Counted from the first letter of the stretch, positions 1-9,240 are shown. The stretch: 52,955 nt of DNA from UMGS1649 sp045534225 (GCA_045534225.1 JAZSJJ010000003.1:1-52955); one strand, 5' to 3'. A program made the numbers and translations. Notes: generated from the sequence alone by a model not told the origin.

Positions 1-20
1 AATAAATCAATAATAAACAA

Positions 21-54
21 AATAATCAGAATAGAAATATTCTGGTTATTTTTT
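21..54 (+). terminator. Intrinsic terminator of an upstream plus-strand gene
   Basis: A 13-bp stem (21-33 with 38-50, one G-U pair) with a GAAA loop is followed by a T run to base 54. It would end a transcript that starts left of the window. Confidence 0.7.
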
Positions 55-84
55 AATATAAATATAATGTTGTTTTCTATCAAA

Positions 85-130
85 AGAATACCTTAAAATG
101 GTTGCAAAATAAGGTATTCTAATATATAAT
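85..130 (+). promoter_or_regulatory. cysS promoter with overlapping 11-bp inverted repeat
   Basis: A sigma-A type promoter is visible: TTGCAA at 102-107, a 17-base spacer and a perfect TATAAT at 125-130. A perfect inverted repeat, AGAATACCTTA at 85-95 and its complement at 110-120, brackets the -35 box and fills most of the spacer. Its position suggests a repressor operator, or less likely a minus-strand terminator, because T residues follow the repeat on the minus strand. No T-box features are present, so classic tRNA-Cys sensing is not supported. Confidence 0.6.
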
Positions 131-168
131 ATGGTGAGTAAAATTATAAGTAAAGGAGAGAAAATATT

Positions 169-1560
169 ATGCTAAAATTATATAATACATTAACAAGAAA
201 CAAAGATGAGTTTATACCGCTAGACAAAGAGATGGTTAAGATGTATTCATGTGGACCTACAGTATATAGCGAAGCTCACGTTGGAAACATGAGAGCATAT
301 ATATTTATGGACACTCTAAGAAAAACTTTGAAATATAACGGATATAAATTAAATCACGTAATGAATATAACAGATGTTGGACATATGACATCTGATGCTG
401 ATGAAGGCGAAGATAAGATGGAAAAGGCAGCAAGAGAGACTAAAAGAAATCCATTAGATATTGCTAAAGAATATACAGATAAGTTTTTAAGAGATATAGA
501 TAAATTAAACATAGAAAGACCAGAACATATAACACCAGCTACTGAACATATAAGAGAAATGGAAGCTTATGTTAAAAGAATAATGGATAATGGTTATGCT
601 TATGAAACATCAAAAGGTATATATTTTGATACTTCTAAACTTCCATCATATGGTGAACTTTCTAGAGTAAATTTAGAAAAACAAATGGCTGGAGCAAGAA
701 TTGAAGTAGATGAAGAAAAAAGAAATCCACTAGATTTTGCTTTATGGATTAAAGCACCAGAAAACCATATTATGAAATGGGACAGTATTTGGGGGGTATG
801 CTATCCGGGTTGGCATATTGAATGCTGCGCTATGAGTAACAAATACCTAGGCGAGAAATTCGATATCCATACAGGTGGAGTAGATCATATTCCAATTCAC
901 CACGAAAACGAGATAGCACAAGCTAAAGGTGCAACAGGAATAAATCCTGCAAACTATTGGATACACAATGAGTTCTTGCTTATGGATGGCGGAAAGATGT
1001 CTAAAAGTTTAGGCAACTGCTATACAGTTACTACAATTGAAGAAAGAGGATATGAACCACTTTCATATAGATATCTAAACTTCACATCACATTATAGAAA
1101 TAAATTAAACTATACTTGGGATGGAATAGATGCAGCTCAAACATCTTTAAACAGACTTCGTGAGAATTATAAAGAACACGCAAACGGAACTGGAAGTGTA
1201 GATGAGAGTGAAATAGCAAGACTAGAACAAGAATTCTTAGATGCAATAAATGACGATATGAACATGCCAGCTGCTTTAGCTGTAGTATGGGAAATAGCTA
1301 AGAATAGTAATCGTTCTAAAGATTACGCAAAACTTCTAGATAAATTTGATACAGTATTATCTTTAGGAATGGGATTAGAGCCATTTAAGAAAGAAGAAAA
1401 AGTAGAAATAGATGCAAACATCGAGGCTCTACTTGAAAGAAGAAAAGAAGCAAGACTAAATAAAGATTTCAAAACTTCTGATGAAATAAGAGATGAATTA
1501 TTAAGTCTAGGATATAAAGTAATAGACACAAAAGAAGGACAAAAGATAGAAAAGGTTTAA
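169..1560 (+). CDS. cysS: Cysteine--tRNA ligase
   Basis: Cytoplasmic class I aminoacyl-tRNA synthetase that attaches cysteine to tRNA-Cys. The 463-residue length is normal for the family. CGPTVYSEAHVGN (residues 28-40) carries the HIGH-type signature and KMSKS lies at 276-280. By correspondence with the E. coli enzyme the zinc ligands should be C28, C219, H244 and E248, and all are present. The C-terminal anticodon-binding region is intact, with a KTSDEIRDEL-type helix near the end. The start follows AAAGGAGAG by 8 bases. It heads a plus-strand run with a femX-like gene 10 bases downstream and has its own promoter at 102-130. Identification is secure. Confidence 0.98.
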   Translation: MLKLYNTLTRNKDEFIPLDKEMVKMYSCGPTVYSEAHVGNMRAYIFMDTLRKTLKYNGYKLNHVMNITDVGHMTSDADEGEDKMEKAARETKRNPLDIAKEYTDKFLRDIDKLNIERPEHITPATEHIREMEAYVKRIMDNGYAYETSKGIYFDTSKLPSYGELSRVNLEKQMAGARIEVDEEKRNPLDFALWIKAPENHIMKWDSIWGVCYPGWHIECCAMSNKYLGEKFDIHTGGVDHIPIHHENEIAQAKGATGINPANYWIHNEFLLMDGGKMSKSLGNCYTVTTIEERGYEPLSYRYLNFTSHYRNKLNYTWDGIDAAQTSLNRLRENYKEHANGTGSVDESEIARLEQEFLDAINDDMNMPAALAVVWEIAKNSNRSKDYAKLLDKFDTVLSLGMGLEPFKKEEKVEIDANIEALLERRKEARLNKDFKTSDEIRDELLSLGYKVIDTKEGQKIEKV

Positions 1561-1570
1561 GGAGGATAAC

Positions 1571-2626
1571 ATGCCTATATTAGATAGAACTAATAAGGAT
1601 GAAGTAGAAAAGTACAACAGCTTTGTTAGAAACAGGGAACATACGAGTGCACTTCAAGATTTAAATTGGGGTAAGGTAAAAGAAGGCGAGTGGGAACAGG
1701 AGGCCGTTTACTTAGAACAAAACGGCAACATCACTGCCGCTATGATGATATTAATCCGCAAGTTTGCTAAAGGAATTAGCATTATGTATGCACCACGTGG
1801 ACCTGTTTGTGACATAGAAGATGTATCAACAGTAAAAAAACTAATAGATGAAGCAAAACCACTTGCTAAAAAGTATAATGCTTTTGTACTTAAAATGGAT
1901 CCAGAAGCAATATATACAGAAAAACTAGAAGGTATGTATAAGAAGTCTGGTTTCAAAGTTAGAAATAAAGATAAACATAAACACGAGTTTATCCAACCAA
2001 TATATAATATGATAATCCGTATGGGCACTAAAACTGAAGAAGAAATATTTAAAGGATATAGCGAAAAAACTAGATACAACATACGTGTTGCTGAGAAAAA
2101 AGGTGTGACAGTAAGATGGTCTAGAGATCCTAAAGATATTGAAATCTTCCACAACCTATCTGAAATAACTGCAACAAGAGATAAAATATCTTTAAGAAGT
2201 AAGGAATATTATATGCGTATGCTTGAAGCATATGATGAGGAACACTTAAGAATATATGTAGCAGAACATGAGGGCGAACCTCTATCTGCAGCTATAGCAT
2301 TAAACTATGGCGGTAAGTTATTCTACATTTATGGAGCAAGCTCAAATGAAAAACGTAATCTAATGCCAAATTATCTAATGCAACAAACAATGATTAGATG
2401 GGCTTTAGAAACTGGTTGTACAGAATATGACTTTGGTGGCGTTTTTGAGATGGACAAGTCTAATGGATTATATAGATTTAAAGAAGGTTTCTGTCATCAA
2501 GAAGGGGTTACAAAATTTATTGGTGAAATAGACCACGTATACAAAAAGAGTGTATATTTTGCTTTTGTACACCTTTTACCAATATACAAGAAATTTAGAG
2601 GACTACTTAAAAAGAAAAATAAATAA
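1571..2626 (+). CDS. FemX-type lipid II aminoacyltransferase (FemAB family)
   Basis: FemAB-family enzymes use aminoacyl-tRNA to add the first amino acid of the interpeptide bridge to lipid II on the cytoplasmic side of the membrane. The 351-residue protein has the two GNAT-like halves expected of FemX and no long coiled-coil insertion of the FemA/FemB kind. Typical motifs are GYSEKTRYNIRVAEKKG in the middle and EYDFGGVF...LYRFKEGF near the C-terminus. GGAGG lies just before the ATG and only 10 bases separate it from cysS, so co-transcription is likely. The added amino acid cannot be read from the sequence. A cysS neighbour does not show that cysteine is used. Confidence 0.9.
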   Translation: MPILDRTNKDEVEKYNSFVRNREHTSALQDLNWGKVKEGEWEQEAVYLEQNGNITAAMMILIRKFAKGISIMYAPRGPVCDIEDVSTVKKLIDEAKPLAKKYNAFVLKMDPEAIYTEKLEGMYKKSGFKVRNKDKHKHEFIQPIYNMIIRMGTKTEEEIFKGYSEKTRYNIRVAEKKGVTVRWSRDPKDIEIFHNLSEITATRDKISLRSKEYYMRMLEAYDEEHLRIYVAEHEGEPLSAAIALNYGGKLFYIYGASSNEKRNLMPNYLMQQTMIRWALETGCTEYDFGGVFEMDKSNGLYRFKEGFCHQEGVTKFIGEIDHVYKKSVYFAFVHLLPIYKKFRGLLKKKNK

Positions 2627-2683
2627 AACATATAAAAACAACAATAATTAAACAGAAAATAACAAAGAAGGAGGCAAATACAT

Positions 2684-3022
2684 ATGGTACATCAAATGAG
2701 ACTACAAGATTCACCTTTTAACAGTATTAAAGCTGGAACAAAGGATATAGAAATGAGACTATATGACGAAAAAAGAAGAGCAATAAAACCAGGAGACACT
2801 ATAGAGTTTACTAACATAGTAACAGACGAAAAGATATCTGCGGAAGTATATGCGTTACATATTTTTGCAACATTTAAAGATATGTATTTAGCTTTTGATA
2901 AAACAAGACTAGGATATGCTGAAAGTGAGATTGCTCACCCAACAGATATGTCTAAGTTTTATCCTGAAGAAGAAATAAAAGAATTTAATGTAGTTGGAAT
3001 TGAAATAAGATTAATTAAGTAA
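2684..3022 (+). CDS. ASCH domain-containing protein
   Basis: A 112-residue protein that is essentially one ASCH domain, a PUA-like beta barrel thought to bind RNA. The visible signature is the opening with SPFNSIKAGTKDIEMRLYD, then IKPGDTIEF, and a C-terminal FNVVGIEIRLI strand. Bacterial members of this size have been linked to RNA or modified-nucleoside metabolism, but the role here is unknown. AAGGAGG precedes the ATG. It sits 57 bases after the femX-like gene and 33 bases before recD2, within an apparent operon. Confidence 0.85.
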   Translation: MVHQMRLQDSPFNSIKAGTKDIEMRLYDEKRRAIKPGDTIEFTNIVTDEKISAEVYALHIFATFKDMYLAFDKTRLGYAESEIAHPTDMSKFYPEEEIKEFNVVGIEIRLIK

Positions 3023-3055
3023 ATAATAAACAAATGTAAGATAAGAGGAAGATAA

Positions 3056-3550
3056 ATGGTACTAATAGGAAAGGTTTCACAAATTATATATAAAAATGAA
3101 AGCAATGGTTATACTGTCTTTTTGATGAAATCAGAAGGGGAGTATGTTACTGCTGTAGGTGAAACTGGTGCCATTGAACCAGGAGATGAATATGAACTAG
3201 ATGGCGAGTTTACTTATCATAAATCTTACGGAGAACAATTTGCATTTAAAACAATTACTAAAGTATTACCAAGTGATGCTACTGCTTTAATAGAATATAT
3301 AGCTAAAAGTGGTATAAAAGGAATTGGTAAGAAAACTGCAGAAAAGGTAATAAAAATATATGGTGATGATGCTTTAGAAGTCATTAGATACAAACCAGAT
3401 TTATTAATGGATATTAAAGGTTTTAATGACGAAAAAGCATATGCCTTAAGCGAATATATAAATGACGAATGGGAAAGATTTAATCTTACATCATTTTTAA
3501 GTAAACATGGCATTGGAATAAATATGGCTAGGAAAATATATGATGCTTAA
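3056..3550 (+). CDS. recD2: RecD2 helicase, N-terminal fragment ended by an in-frame TAA
   Basis: RecD2 is a 5'-3' SF1B DNA helicase of Firmicutes and Deinococcus, involved in repair and replication-fork maintenance. This 164-residue piece carries the N-terminal OB-like domain (GKVSQIIYKNESNGYTVF) and the helix-hairpin-helix region (IKGIGKKTAEKVI). It stops at TAA, 3548-3550. Reading through in the same frame gives GINAVNIIKENPYALM, which is where family members usually read YG...NPY. A TAT or TAC to TAA change therefore explains the break; no frameshift is needed (3596-3056 is divisible by 3). The break could be a true nonsense mutation, a sequencing error or recoding. Confidence 0.85.
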   Translation: MVLIGKVSQIIYKNESNGYTVFLMKSEGEYVTAVGETGAIEPGDEYELDGEFTYHKSYGEQFAFKTITKVLPSDATALIEYIAKSGIKGIGKKTAEKVIKIYGDDALEVIRYKPDLLMDIKGFNDEKAYALSEYINDEWERFNLTSFLSKHGIGINMARKIYDA

Positions 3551-3595
3551 GGAATAAACGCTGTAAACATTATAAAAGAAAACCCGTATGCATTA

Positions 3596-5239
3596 ATGGA
3601 TTTCGTATCTAACTTAGATTTCAAAACTACTGATGCCTTGGCTACAAGTCTTAACATAGATGCAACACATCCAGATAGAGTAAAAGCTGGAATTATATAC
3701 ATTCTTACTTGGTATATCCGTGAAGGACATACTAATATAGAAAAAGACTTGCTTTTAGACAATGCAGAAAGACTACTTGGTGTATCGTCTGTACATATAG
3801 AAGCAGCTCTAGAAAATCTAAAACACAAAGATAAAGTTGTAATAGAACCTAGAGATGAAAAAGAATATGTGTATAGAAAAAGCATGTATATAGCTGAGCT
3901 TAACATTGCTAGAAAAGTAATAGAACTCACAAAGAAACCAACTCTAACAGGAAAGTTAGATAAAGATATAGAAAAGGTATCTGAAGCACAAAGCATAGTA
4001 CTTTCAGATACACAAAAAGAAGCTGTAAAGACAGCAATAAAGAATAATATTTCTGTAATAACAGGAGGACCGGGTACTGGTAAGACTACAATAATTAAGT
4101 GTGTTATAGACATACTTAAAAAACGTGGACAAGATTATGTACTTGCAGCACCAACTGGAAGAGCAGCTAAACGTATAACTGAAACAACACATGAAGAAGC
4201 TAAAACATTACATAGACTTCTAGAAATAACAAAGATAGAAGATACAGACATAGATACATTTGTTAATTTCCCTGTATCTGTAATAGATAAAGATGTGTTA
4301 ATTATAGACGAAGCGTCTATGATAGATACAATTCTTATGAATAATGTAATGAAAGCTTTATCCGACCATACAAAACTAATAATAGTTGGAGATAGTGATC
4401 AATTACCATCTGTAGGTGCAGGTAATGTGCTTAAAGATATAATTAATTCAAATGTTGTAAACACAGTTTGCTTAACAGAAATATATAGACAAAGTGCAAA
4501 GAGCGATATAATAATGGGAGCACACAGTGTTAAAGCTGGTGAACACATTAGTTTTAAATCTAAAGATACAGATTTATATTATATCGAAACAGATAGCGTA
4601 GAAGAGACTAAAAAGGAATTAGAGAGCCTTTTGACTCACAGGATAAAGAATTTCTTTGGAGAGGATTTGGCCTTAAATACGCAGGTTATAACGCCAATAA
4701 AGAAGACAGAAATAGGTACACATGAACTTAATAAATTAATTCAAGGAATAACACTTAACCCAAATGATGAAATGCGTCATAGAAAAGTTGGAGATAGAGT
4801 ATTCTACGAAAATGATAAAGTAATGCAAGTAAAAAACAATTATGATATTAATTGGGACTATGAAGGTGTACAAGGTACAGGCATATACAATGGAGACATT
4901 GGATATATAGAAACAATAAACACAAAAGATGAATATTTAATAGTAGACTTTGACTCAAAGAAAACTAGATATGATTTTGATGAACTGGATCAACTAGAAC
5001 ATGCTTATGCAGTAACTGTTCATAAGAGCCAAGGAAGCGAATTTGATGCGGTTATAATTCCATTATATGTTTGTTTTGAAAAACTATTTAACCGTAATTT
5101 GATATATACTGCTATGACTAGAGCAAAAAGATTATTAATCTTTATTGGAAGACGCTCTGTTATAGATTATATGATAGATAATACTAATGAAAAGGCTAGA
5201 ACAACTGGCTTAAAATACAAAATCGAGATTTTAATGTAG
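3596..5239 (+). CDS. recD2: RecD2 helicase, motor-domain fragment
   Basis: This 547-residue reading frame holds the rest of RecD2, in frame with the fragment upstream. Walker A GGPGTGKT is at residues 157-164, APTGRAAKR at about 185-193, Walker B DEAS at 238-241, GDSDQLPSVGAGNVL at 265-279, and the late helicase motif VTVHKSQGSEFD near the C-terminus. Joined, the two pieces give about 727 residues, normal for RecD2. The ATG at 3596 has no convincing ribosome binding site, so separate translation may be poor. The gene ends 12 bases before the KAP NTPase. With no N-terminal domain the fragment could keep ATPase motifs but lose normal DNA handling. Confidence 0.85.
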   Translation: MDFVSNLDFKTTDALATSLNIDATHPDRVKAGIIYILTWYIREGHTNIEKDLLLDNAERLLGVSSVHIEAALENLKHKDKVVIEPRDEKEYVYRKSMYIAELNIARKVIELTKKPTLTGKLDKDIEKVSEAQSIVLSDTQKEAVKTAIKNNISVITGGPGTGKTTIIKCVIDILKKRGQDYVLAAPTGRAAKRITETTHEEAKTLHRLLEITKIEDTDIDTFVNFPVSVIDKDVLIIDEASMIDTILMNNVMKALSDHTKLIIVGDSDQLPSVGAGNVLKDIINSNVVNTVCLTEIYRQSAKSDIIMGAHSVKAGEHISFKSKDTDLYYIETDSVEETKKELESLLTHRIKNFFGEDLALNTQVITPIKKTEIGTHELNKLIQGITLNPNDEMRHRKVGDRVFYENDKVMQVKNNYDINWDYEGVQGTGIYNGDIGYIETINTKDEYLIVDFDSKKTRYDFDELDQLEHAYAVTVHKSQGSEFDAVIIPLYVCFEKLFNRNLIYTAMTRAKRLLIFIGRRSVIDYMIDNTNEKARTTGLKYKIEILM

Positions 5240-5251
5240 TAGGGGGTATTT

Positions 5252-7198
5252 ATGAAAGAGTTAGTAGAAAGTATTGAAAATTATATAAGAAAGCCATATA
5301 CAGATTACGCTGTTATGATAAATGGTGAGTGGGGTAGTGGTAAAACACACTTTTGGAATAATAAGTTAAGACAAAGAATAGAAAATATAGCAAATGCTGA
5401 TGGAAAGAGATATAAAACAATATATATTTCTTTGTATGGTATTAACAGTATCGAAGAAATAAGTAAAAAGATATTCTTAGAAACAAATCCGATGATATCG
5501 AAATCACTTAAAAAGTTTGTAGAAGATTCAGATGGAAATGTAATACCAGAATACGTAAAAACAGGTATAGACATAGCAAATCTTTATGGAGCTATGAACA
5601 CGAATACTCAAATGGACTTTGCCAAAGCGTTTTCAACAGATGATAAGGTTTTATGTTTTGACGATCTTGAAAGAGCAAATATAGACATTATAGATATCCT
5701 TGGATACATAAACAACTTTGTTGAACACGATGGAATTAAAACAATCCTTATCTGTAACGAAAAAGAACTTGCAACTAAGTTTAAGAATAACAATATAGAA
5801 ATGAAAACATTAATAGCAACTATGCTTCTAAAGGAAGAAGGCGCTATTAACGATGAAGATAAATTAGAACCATTTGTAAACAAATTAGATTCTAAGATAA
5901 AAAGTATTTTTGATAGAACAAATGCTTATGAAAGAATTAAAGAAAAATTAATAGGTGAATGTTTTGAATATATGCCAGAATATACATATATATTAAATGG
6001 TATGATAATGAAATACGAATATGATTTGTCTTTATCTAAATTCTTAAAAGAAGAGATTTCTACAATTATCTCTACATTTAATAAAACAAATACGAAGAAC
6101 CTAAGAGTATTAAAACATGCATTAAATGATTTTGAAAGAATATTCTCGGCAGTAAAGGATGCATATCCAGAAACTCCAAGAGAAACTTTAAGAACATTAC
6201 TAATGTTTACTATAGCAGTTTCTTTTGAAATTAAAGTTGGTAGCGAAGTAAAACAAATATTTACAGATGTAGAATCTAACGAAGAATATCATTCATATAT
6301 TTATACATCAAGCTTAATGAACGATCAAAAAGGATACTATCTACGTGAATTTGATACAAGATATTTCTTAAATGCTAAAGAAGAATATAGATTCTTCAAA
6401 TTTGTAGAAGTATATGTAAGAAAAAGAATATTTGACGAAAAAATATTTGGTGCCAACATGAAGGAAATGTTAAACCAAAAAGCAGATAAACGCTCTGATC
6501 CAAACTATATGAAGCTACTTACAGGTGCATATTGGAAACTTTCAGATTTTGACTTTAGCATCCTAAGAGAACAAGTTTTATATGATATTAAAGAGGGAAA
6601 TGTGCCTTCTAAAGATTATGTTAAAGTATTTGCAGTATACAAATATTTAAACGATATGCAAATAATAACAGTAGATATGAATGATGTAAAAGCTAAGTTT
6701 ACTACAGGGTATAAACTATCTTTAACAAATGAAGCTAGATACAAAATAGAATTAGATTCTGTAAGCGAAGATATAGATGTTGAGGATGCACTTGTAAAAG
6801 AATTTGCAGAAGAATGTAAGAAAGCTAAAGATATAATCTATGATGAATGCATTCGTGAAAAGGTGGGATACCTATTCAAAAACCTTGTAGACAACATTGA
6901 TGAATTCTACAAACAAATGATAGGACCATATGCTACAATACCTGTATTTGCTAAGTATGAAATGTCTGTGTTATATGATAGGCTAAGAGACGTTAAAAAT
7001 AATGACCTATACAATATAGTAAGCATTATGAGCACAAGATATGATGACAAAGAAGAGCTTCTAAAACAAGATAAAGCAAATCTTAAGAAATTAACTGAAA
7101 TAATAGATGAAAAAGCAGATACATTTGGAAGCACTATCAAGAGAGCATTAATTAAAAATTTAAGTACAGAAATTAAGAAAGTATTAAAGAATATATAG
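5252..7198 (+). CDS. KAP family P-loop NTPase
   Basis: A 648-residue NTPase with Walker A GEWGSGKT at residues 25-32 and Walker B CFDDLERA at about 135-142. The layout MINGEWGSGKTHFWNNKL with a later LICNEKEL segment is typical of bacterial KAP-type ATPases (the Kidins220/ARMS-PifA family). Unlike many KAP proteins I see no clear membrane segments in the ATPase part. The long helical, charged C-terminal half (about 250-648) is unrecognised. GGGGG precedes the ATG, 12 bases after recD2, and a strong terminator follows. PifA excludes phage T7, so a defence role is possible but only inferred. Confidence 0.75.
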   Translation: MKELVESIENYIRKPYTDYAVMINGEWGSGKTHFWNNKLRQRIENIANADGKRYKTIYISLYGINSIEEISKKIFLETNPMISKSLKKFVEDSDGNVIPEYVKTGIDIANLYGAMNTNTQMDFAKAFSTDDKVLCFDDLERANIDIIDILGYINNFVEHDGIKTILICNEKELATKFKNNNIEMKTLIATMLLKEEGAINDEDKLEPFVNKLDSKIKSIFDRTNAYERIKEKLIGECFEYMPEYTYILNGMIMKYEYDLSLSKFLKEEISTIISTFNKTNTKNLRVLKHALNDFERIFSAVKDAYPETPRETLRTLLMFTIAVSFEIKVGSEVKQIFTDVESNEEYHSYIYTSSLMNDQKGYYLREFDTRYFLNAKEEYRFFKFVEVYVRKRIFDEKIFGANMKEMLNQKADKRSDPNYMKLLTGAYWKLSDFDFSILREQVLYDIKEGNVPSKDYVKVFAVYKYLNDMQIITVDMNDVKAKFTTGYKLSLTNEARYKIELDSVSEDIDVEDALVKEFAEECKKAKDIIYDECIREKVGYLFKNLVDNIDEFYKQMIGPYATIPVFAKYEMSVLYDRLRDVKNNDLYNIVSIMSTRYDDKEELLKQDKANLKKLTEIIDEKADTFGSTIKRALIKNLSTEIKKVLKNI

Positions 7199-7230
7199 AA
7201 GGTAGAAATGTAAAATTAAATATATAAAAA

Positions 7231-7257
7231 AAGAAGTGCTTTTGCACTTCTTTTCTA
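7231..7257 (+). terminator. Intrinsic terminator of the cysS-KAP run
   Basis: A 9-bp perfect stem, AAGAAGTGC (7231-7239) with its complement (7244-7252), has a TTTT loop and is followed by a T-rich tail. Confidence 0.85.
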
Positions 7258-7265
7258 TTTAGCTA

Positions 7266-7294
7266 TTGTATAATATGAAAATATATAATAATAT
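7266..7294 (+). promoter_or_regulatory. Predicted promoter for the tandem prepilin-like genes
   Basis: TTGTAT at 7266-7271, a 17-base spacer and TAATAT at 7289-7294. It lies between the KAP terminator and the 7322 gene, so these genes have their own transcription unit. The -10 box is not perfect. Confidence 0.45.
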
Positions 7295-7321
7295 AGTTGT
7301 ATATATAAAGAGGTAAAACAT

Positions 7322-8182
7322 ATGAAAAACAAGCAGGGAATAAGTTTAATAGTTTTAGTAATAACAATAATTGTTATGATAATATTAGCTGCTGCGGTTG
7401 TAATAACATTAAGCAATACAGGCGTAATAAATAAAGCAACTCACGCTGTTAGTTTAACAGATGAAAAGCAAGCACAAGATTTAGCTTCGCTAATATGGGC
7501 GGATGCATATTTGGATCAAACAAGAACAGATACTATAGAAAAAGTTGTAAAAGATAAATTAAAGGTTCAAGGTATTACAGAAGATAATTGGAATATTAAT
7601 GTAACAGACGATGGAGTAAGAGTAAGCAAGAAGGAAAATTCAAATGATTCGGGTGGTAACAATAGTGTAAAACGTACATTTGGAGTTATGATGGATGAGT
7701 CTAAGTATGTCTATGGTGAGATATGCCATATAGAGGATGCTGCGTGGTATAACGCTGAAAATCCATTAAAACCTTTTAATGATGCAATGATAGAATTTGA
7801 ATATGAAGAAAATATGACATGGAGAGAATGGGTAAATTCACCATATAATACTCAAAACTTTGTAATAGTGGTTGCAAGAAATGCAGAAGGCGGTTTGGCG
7901 GGTGAATGTATTGCAACGAATGGTTCAGTAGCAGATGAAGGCGAACAAATAACTATAGCATACTTAGATGTATACTATTCAGATGCTGCTTGCACTAAAA
8001 TGGTAACAGATGAGAATAACATTGCTGGTTGTGGTAAGGTGTATTATGGAATAAGGGAGCTATTTAATCTAGATGAAAAAATAGATACAACACTTAATAG
8101 GTTGCAACCAACAGTATCTGAATTTATGGGTAAATATTATAAATCGACTCCATTTTTATCATTTGGATTGTATGAATGGTAA
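7322..8182 (+). CDS. Prepilin-like secreted protein A (TWREWVNS C-terminal type)
   Basis: A 286-residue protein that begins with a short basic tip and QG|ISLIVLVITIIVMIIL, a type IV prepilin-like helix with a probable prepilin peptidase site after Gly6. Position +5, Glu in true pilins, is Val. A shared linker (ITEDNWNINVTDDGV) leads to a C-terminal domain with NMTWREWVNSPYNT that recurs in the next gene and, in part, at 24090. The domain contains two Cys near AACTKM and NIAGCGK. RBS AAAGAGG precedes the ATG. No pilin assembly ATPase, PilC or prepilin peptidase gene is in the window. Function is unknown; surface or pseudopilus location is inferred from the N-terminus. Confidence 0.8.
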   Translation: MKNKQGISLIVLVITIIVMIILAAAVVITLSNTGVINKATHAVSLTDEKQAQDLASLIWADAYLDQTRTDTIEKVVKDKLKVQGITEDNWNINVTDDGVRVSKKENSNDSGGNNSVKRTFGVMMDESKYVYGEICHIEDAAWYNAENPLKPFNDAMIEFEYEENMTWREWVNSPYNTQNFVIVVARNAEGGLAGECIATNGSVADEGEQITIAYLDVYYSDAACTKMVTDENNIAGCGKVYYGIRELFNLDEKIDTTLNRLQPTVSEFMGKYYKSTPFLSFGLYEW

Positions 8183-8214
8183 TGTTATATATTAATATAA
8201 AATAGGAGAAAGAT

Positions 8215-9195
8215 ATGAAAAACAAGCAGGGAATAAGTTTAATAGTTTTAAGTATAACCATACTTGTAATGGCAATACTTGCAGCAACAGCAATAATTGC
8301 ACTAGAAGATAGTGGAATAATAAAAAGAAGTAAAGATACTGTAGCTGGTAATAATTATGCTGATGAAATGACCAGATTAATTGTAATAAAAAATGGAATA
8401 CTCACAGATAATTTGGGCGAAATAACAGTCGAAGAATATATTACAGAATTAACTAACAAAGGTCTAATAGAAACAGGAAGAACAAACAACGCAGATGGAA
8501 GTATAACGGTAACCACAAAAACTGGCTTTGAAGTAATAATATCTCAAAACGGAACGAGTGATTTAACTTTAGAAATAGAAGGATACACACCTCCAACGAG
8601 TTCAAATAACGGTAACAATACTGGAAATGCTGGAAGTAATGGAAACGGCAATGTTGCAAATGGGCTTCCGGGAGAGGGCGAAAAGGTGCTAGATGGATTT
8701 AAAATAGCTATGGATGAGTATTTTTGGGGCGAGACAGTTCAAATAGAAGATTCGGATAAGTATAATGCGGCAAATCCAATGAAACCTATATATGACAGCA
8801 TGCAAACTTTCGAGTATGATGCAAATATGACATGGAGGCAATGGGTGAATTCATCATATAACACATATGGGTATAAAATATTGGTTGCTGATGGAGCAAC
8901 GGAAGGATATTCAGGAGAATCTATAGTAACAAGTGATTCGAGGAGTACGTTAGGATGTCAAGTACAAATTTCCAGCCTAATTATATATTATAATGATGCT
9001 GCTTGTACACAATTAGCTACGGACGAGGAATATATAGTATATCACGGAAAGATATGCACCGCGCAAATTGGACTATTTGATTTAGACACAAAAATTGAAG
9101 ATACTCTTAATTCAATGGTTGTAACTGTAACACCTTTTTATAATATATATGAAAAAAGATTGCCTTTTTTTGTATTCGGATATTATGAGGATTAA
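8215..9195 (+). CDS. Prepilin-like secreted protein B (TWRQWVNS C-terminal type)
   Basis: A 326-residue tandem neighbour of the 7322 gene, 32 bases downstream and with no clear promoter of its own. The first ~37 coding bases are identical to those of the 7322 gene, but the helix then diverges (ISLIVLSITILVMAIL). A low-complexity Ser/Asn/Gly linker (about residues 128-152) separates the N-terminal part from a C-terminal domain clearly homologous to that of 7322: FKIAMDEYFWGE, YNAANPMKP, NMTWRQWVNSSYNT, YYNDAACTQL. RBS AGGAG precedes the ATG. This looks like a local duplication followed by linker expansion and divergence. Function unknown. Confidence 0.8.
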   Translation: MKNKQGISLIVLSITILVMAILAATAIIALEDSGIIKRSKDTVAGNNYADEMTRLIVIKNGILTDNLGEITVEEYITELTNKGLIETGRTNNADGSITVTTKTGFEVIISQNGTSDLTLEIEGYTPPTSSNNGNNTGNAGSNGNGNVANGLPGEGEKVLDGFKIAMDEYFWGETVQIEDSDKYNAANPMKPIYDSMQTFEYDANMTWRQWVNSSYNTYGYKILVADGATEGYSGESIVTSDSRSTLGCQVQISSLIIYYNDAACTQLATDEEYIVYHGKICTAQIGLFDLDTKIEDTLNSMVVTVTPFYNIYEKRLPFFVFGYYED

Positions 9196-9240
9196 CATAT
9201 GCAAAATAAACACTAGTTTTGTCGATTGGTGACATAATAT

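Noticed and set aside
1..168. Possible T-box leader for cysS
   Set aside because: Only a short promoter region with an inverted repeat is present; there is no specifier loop, no T-box sequence and no antiterminator pair, and the distance from -10 to start is too short.
1571..2626. FemX-like enzyme using Cys-tRNA because of the cysS neighbour
   Set aside because: Adjacency alone is not evidence for substrate, and nothing in the protein sequence supports it.
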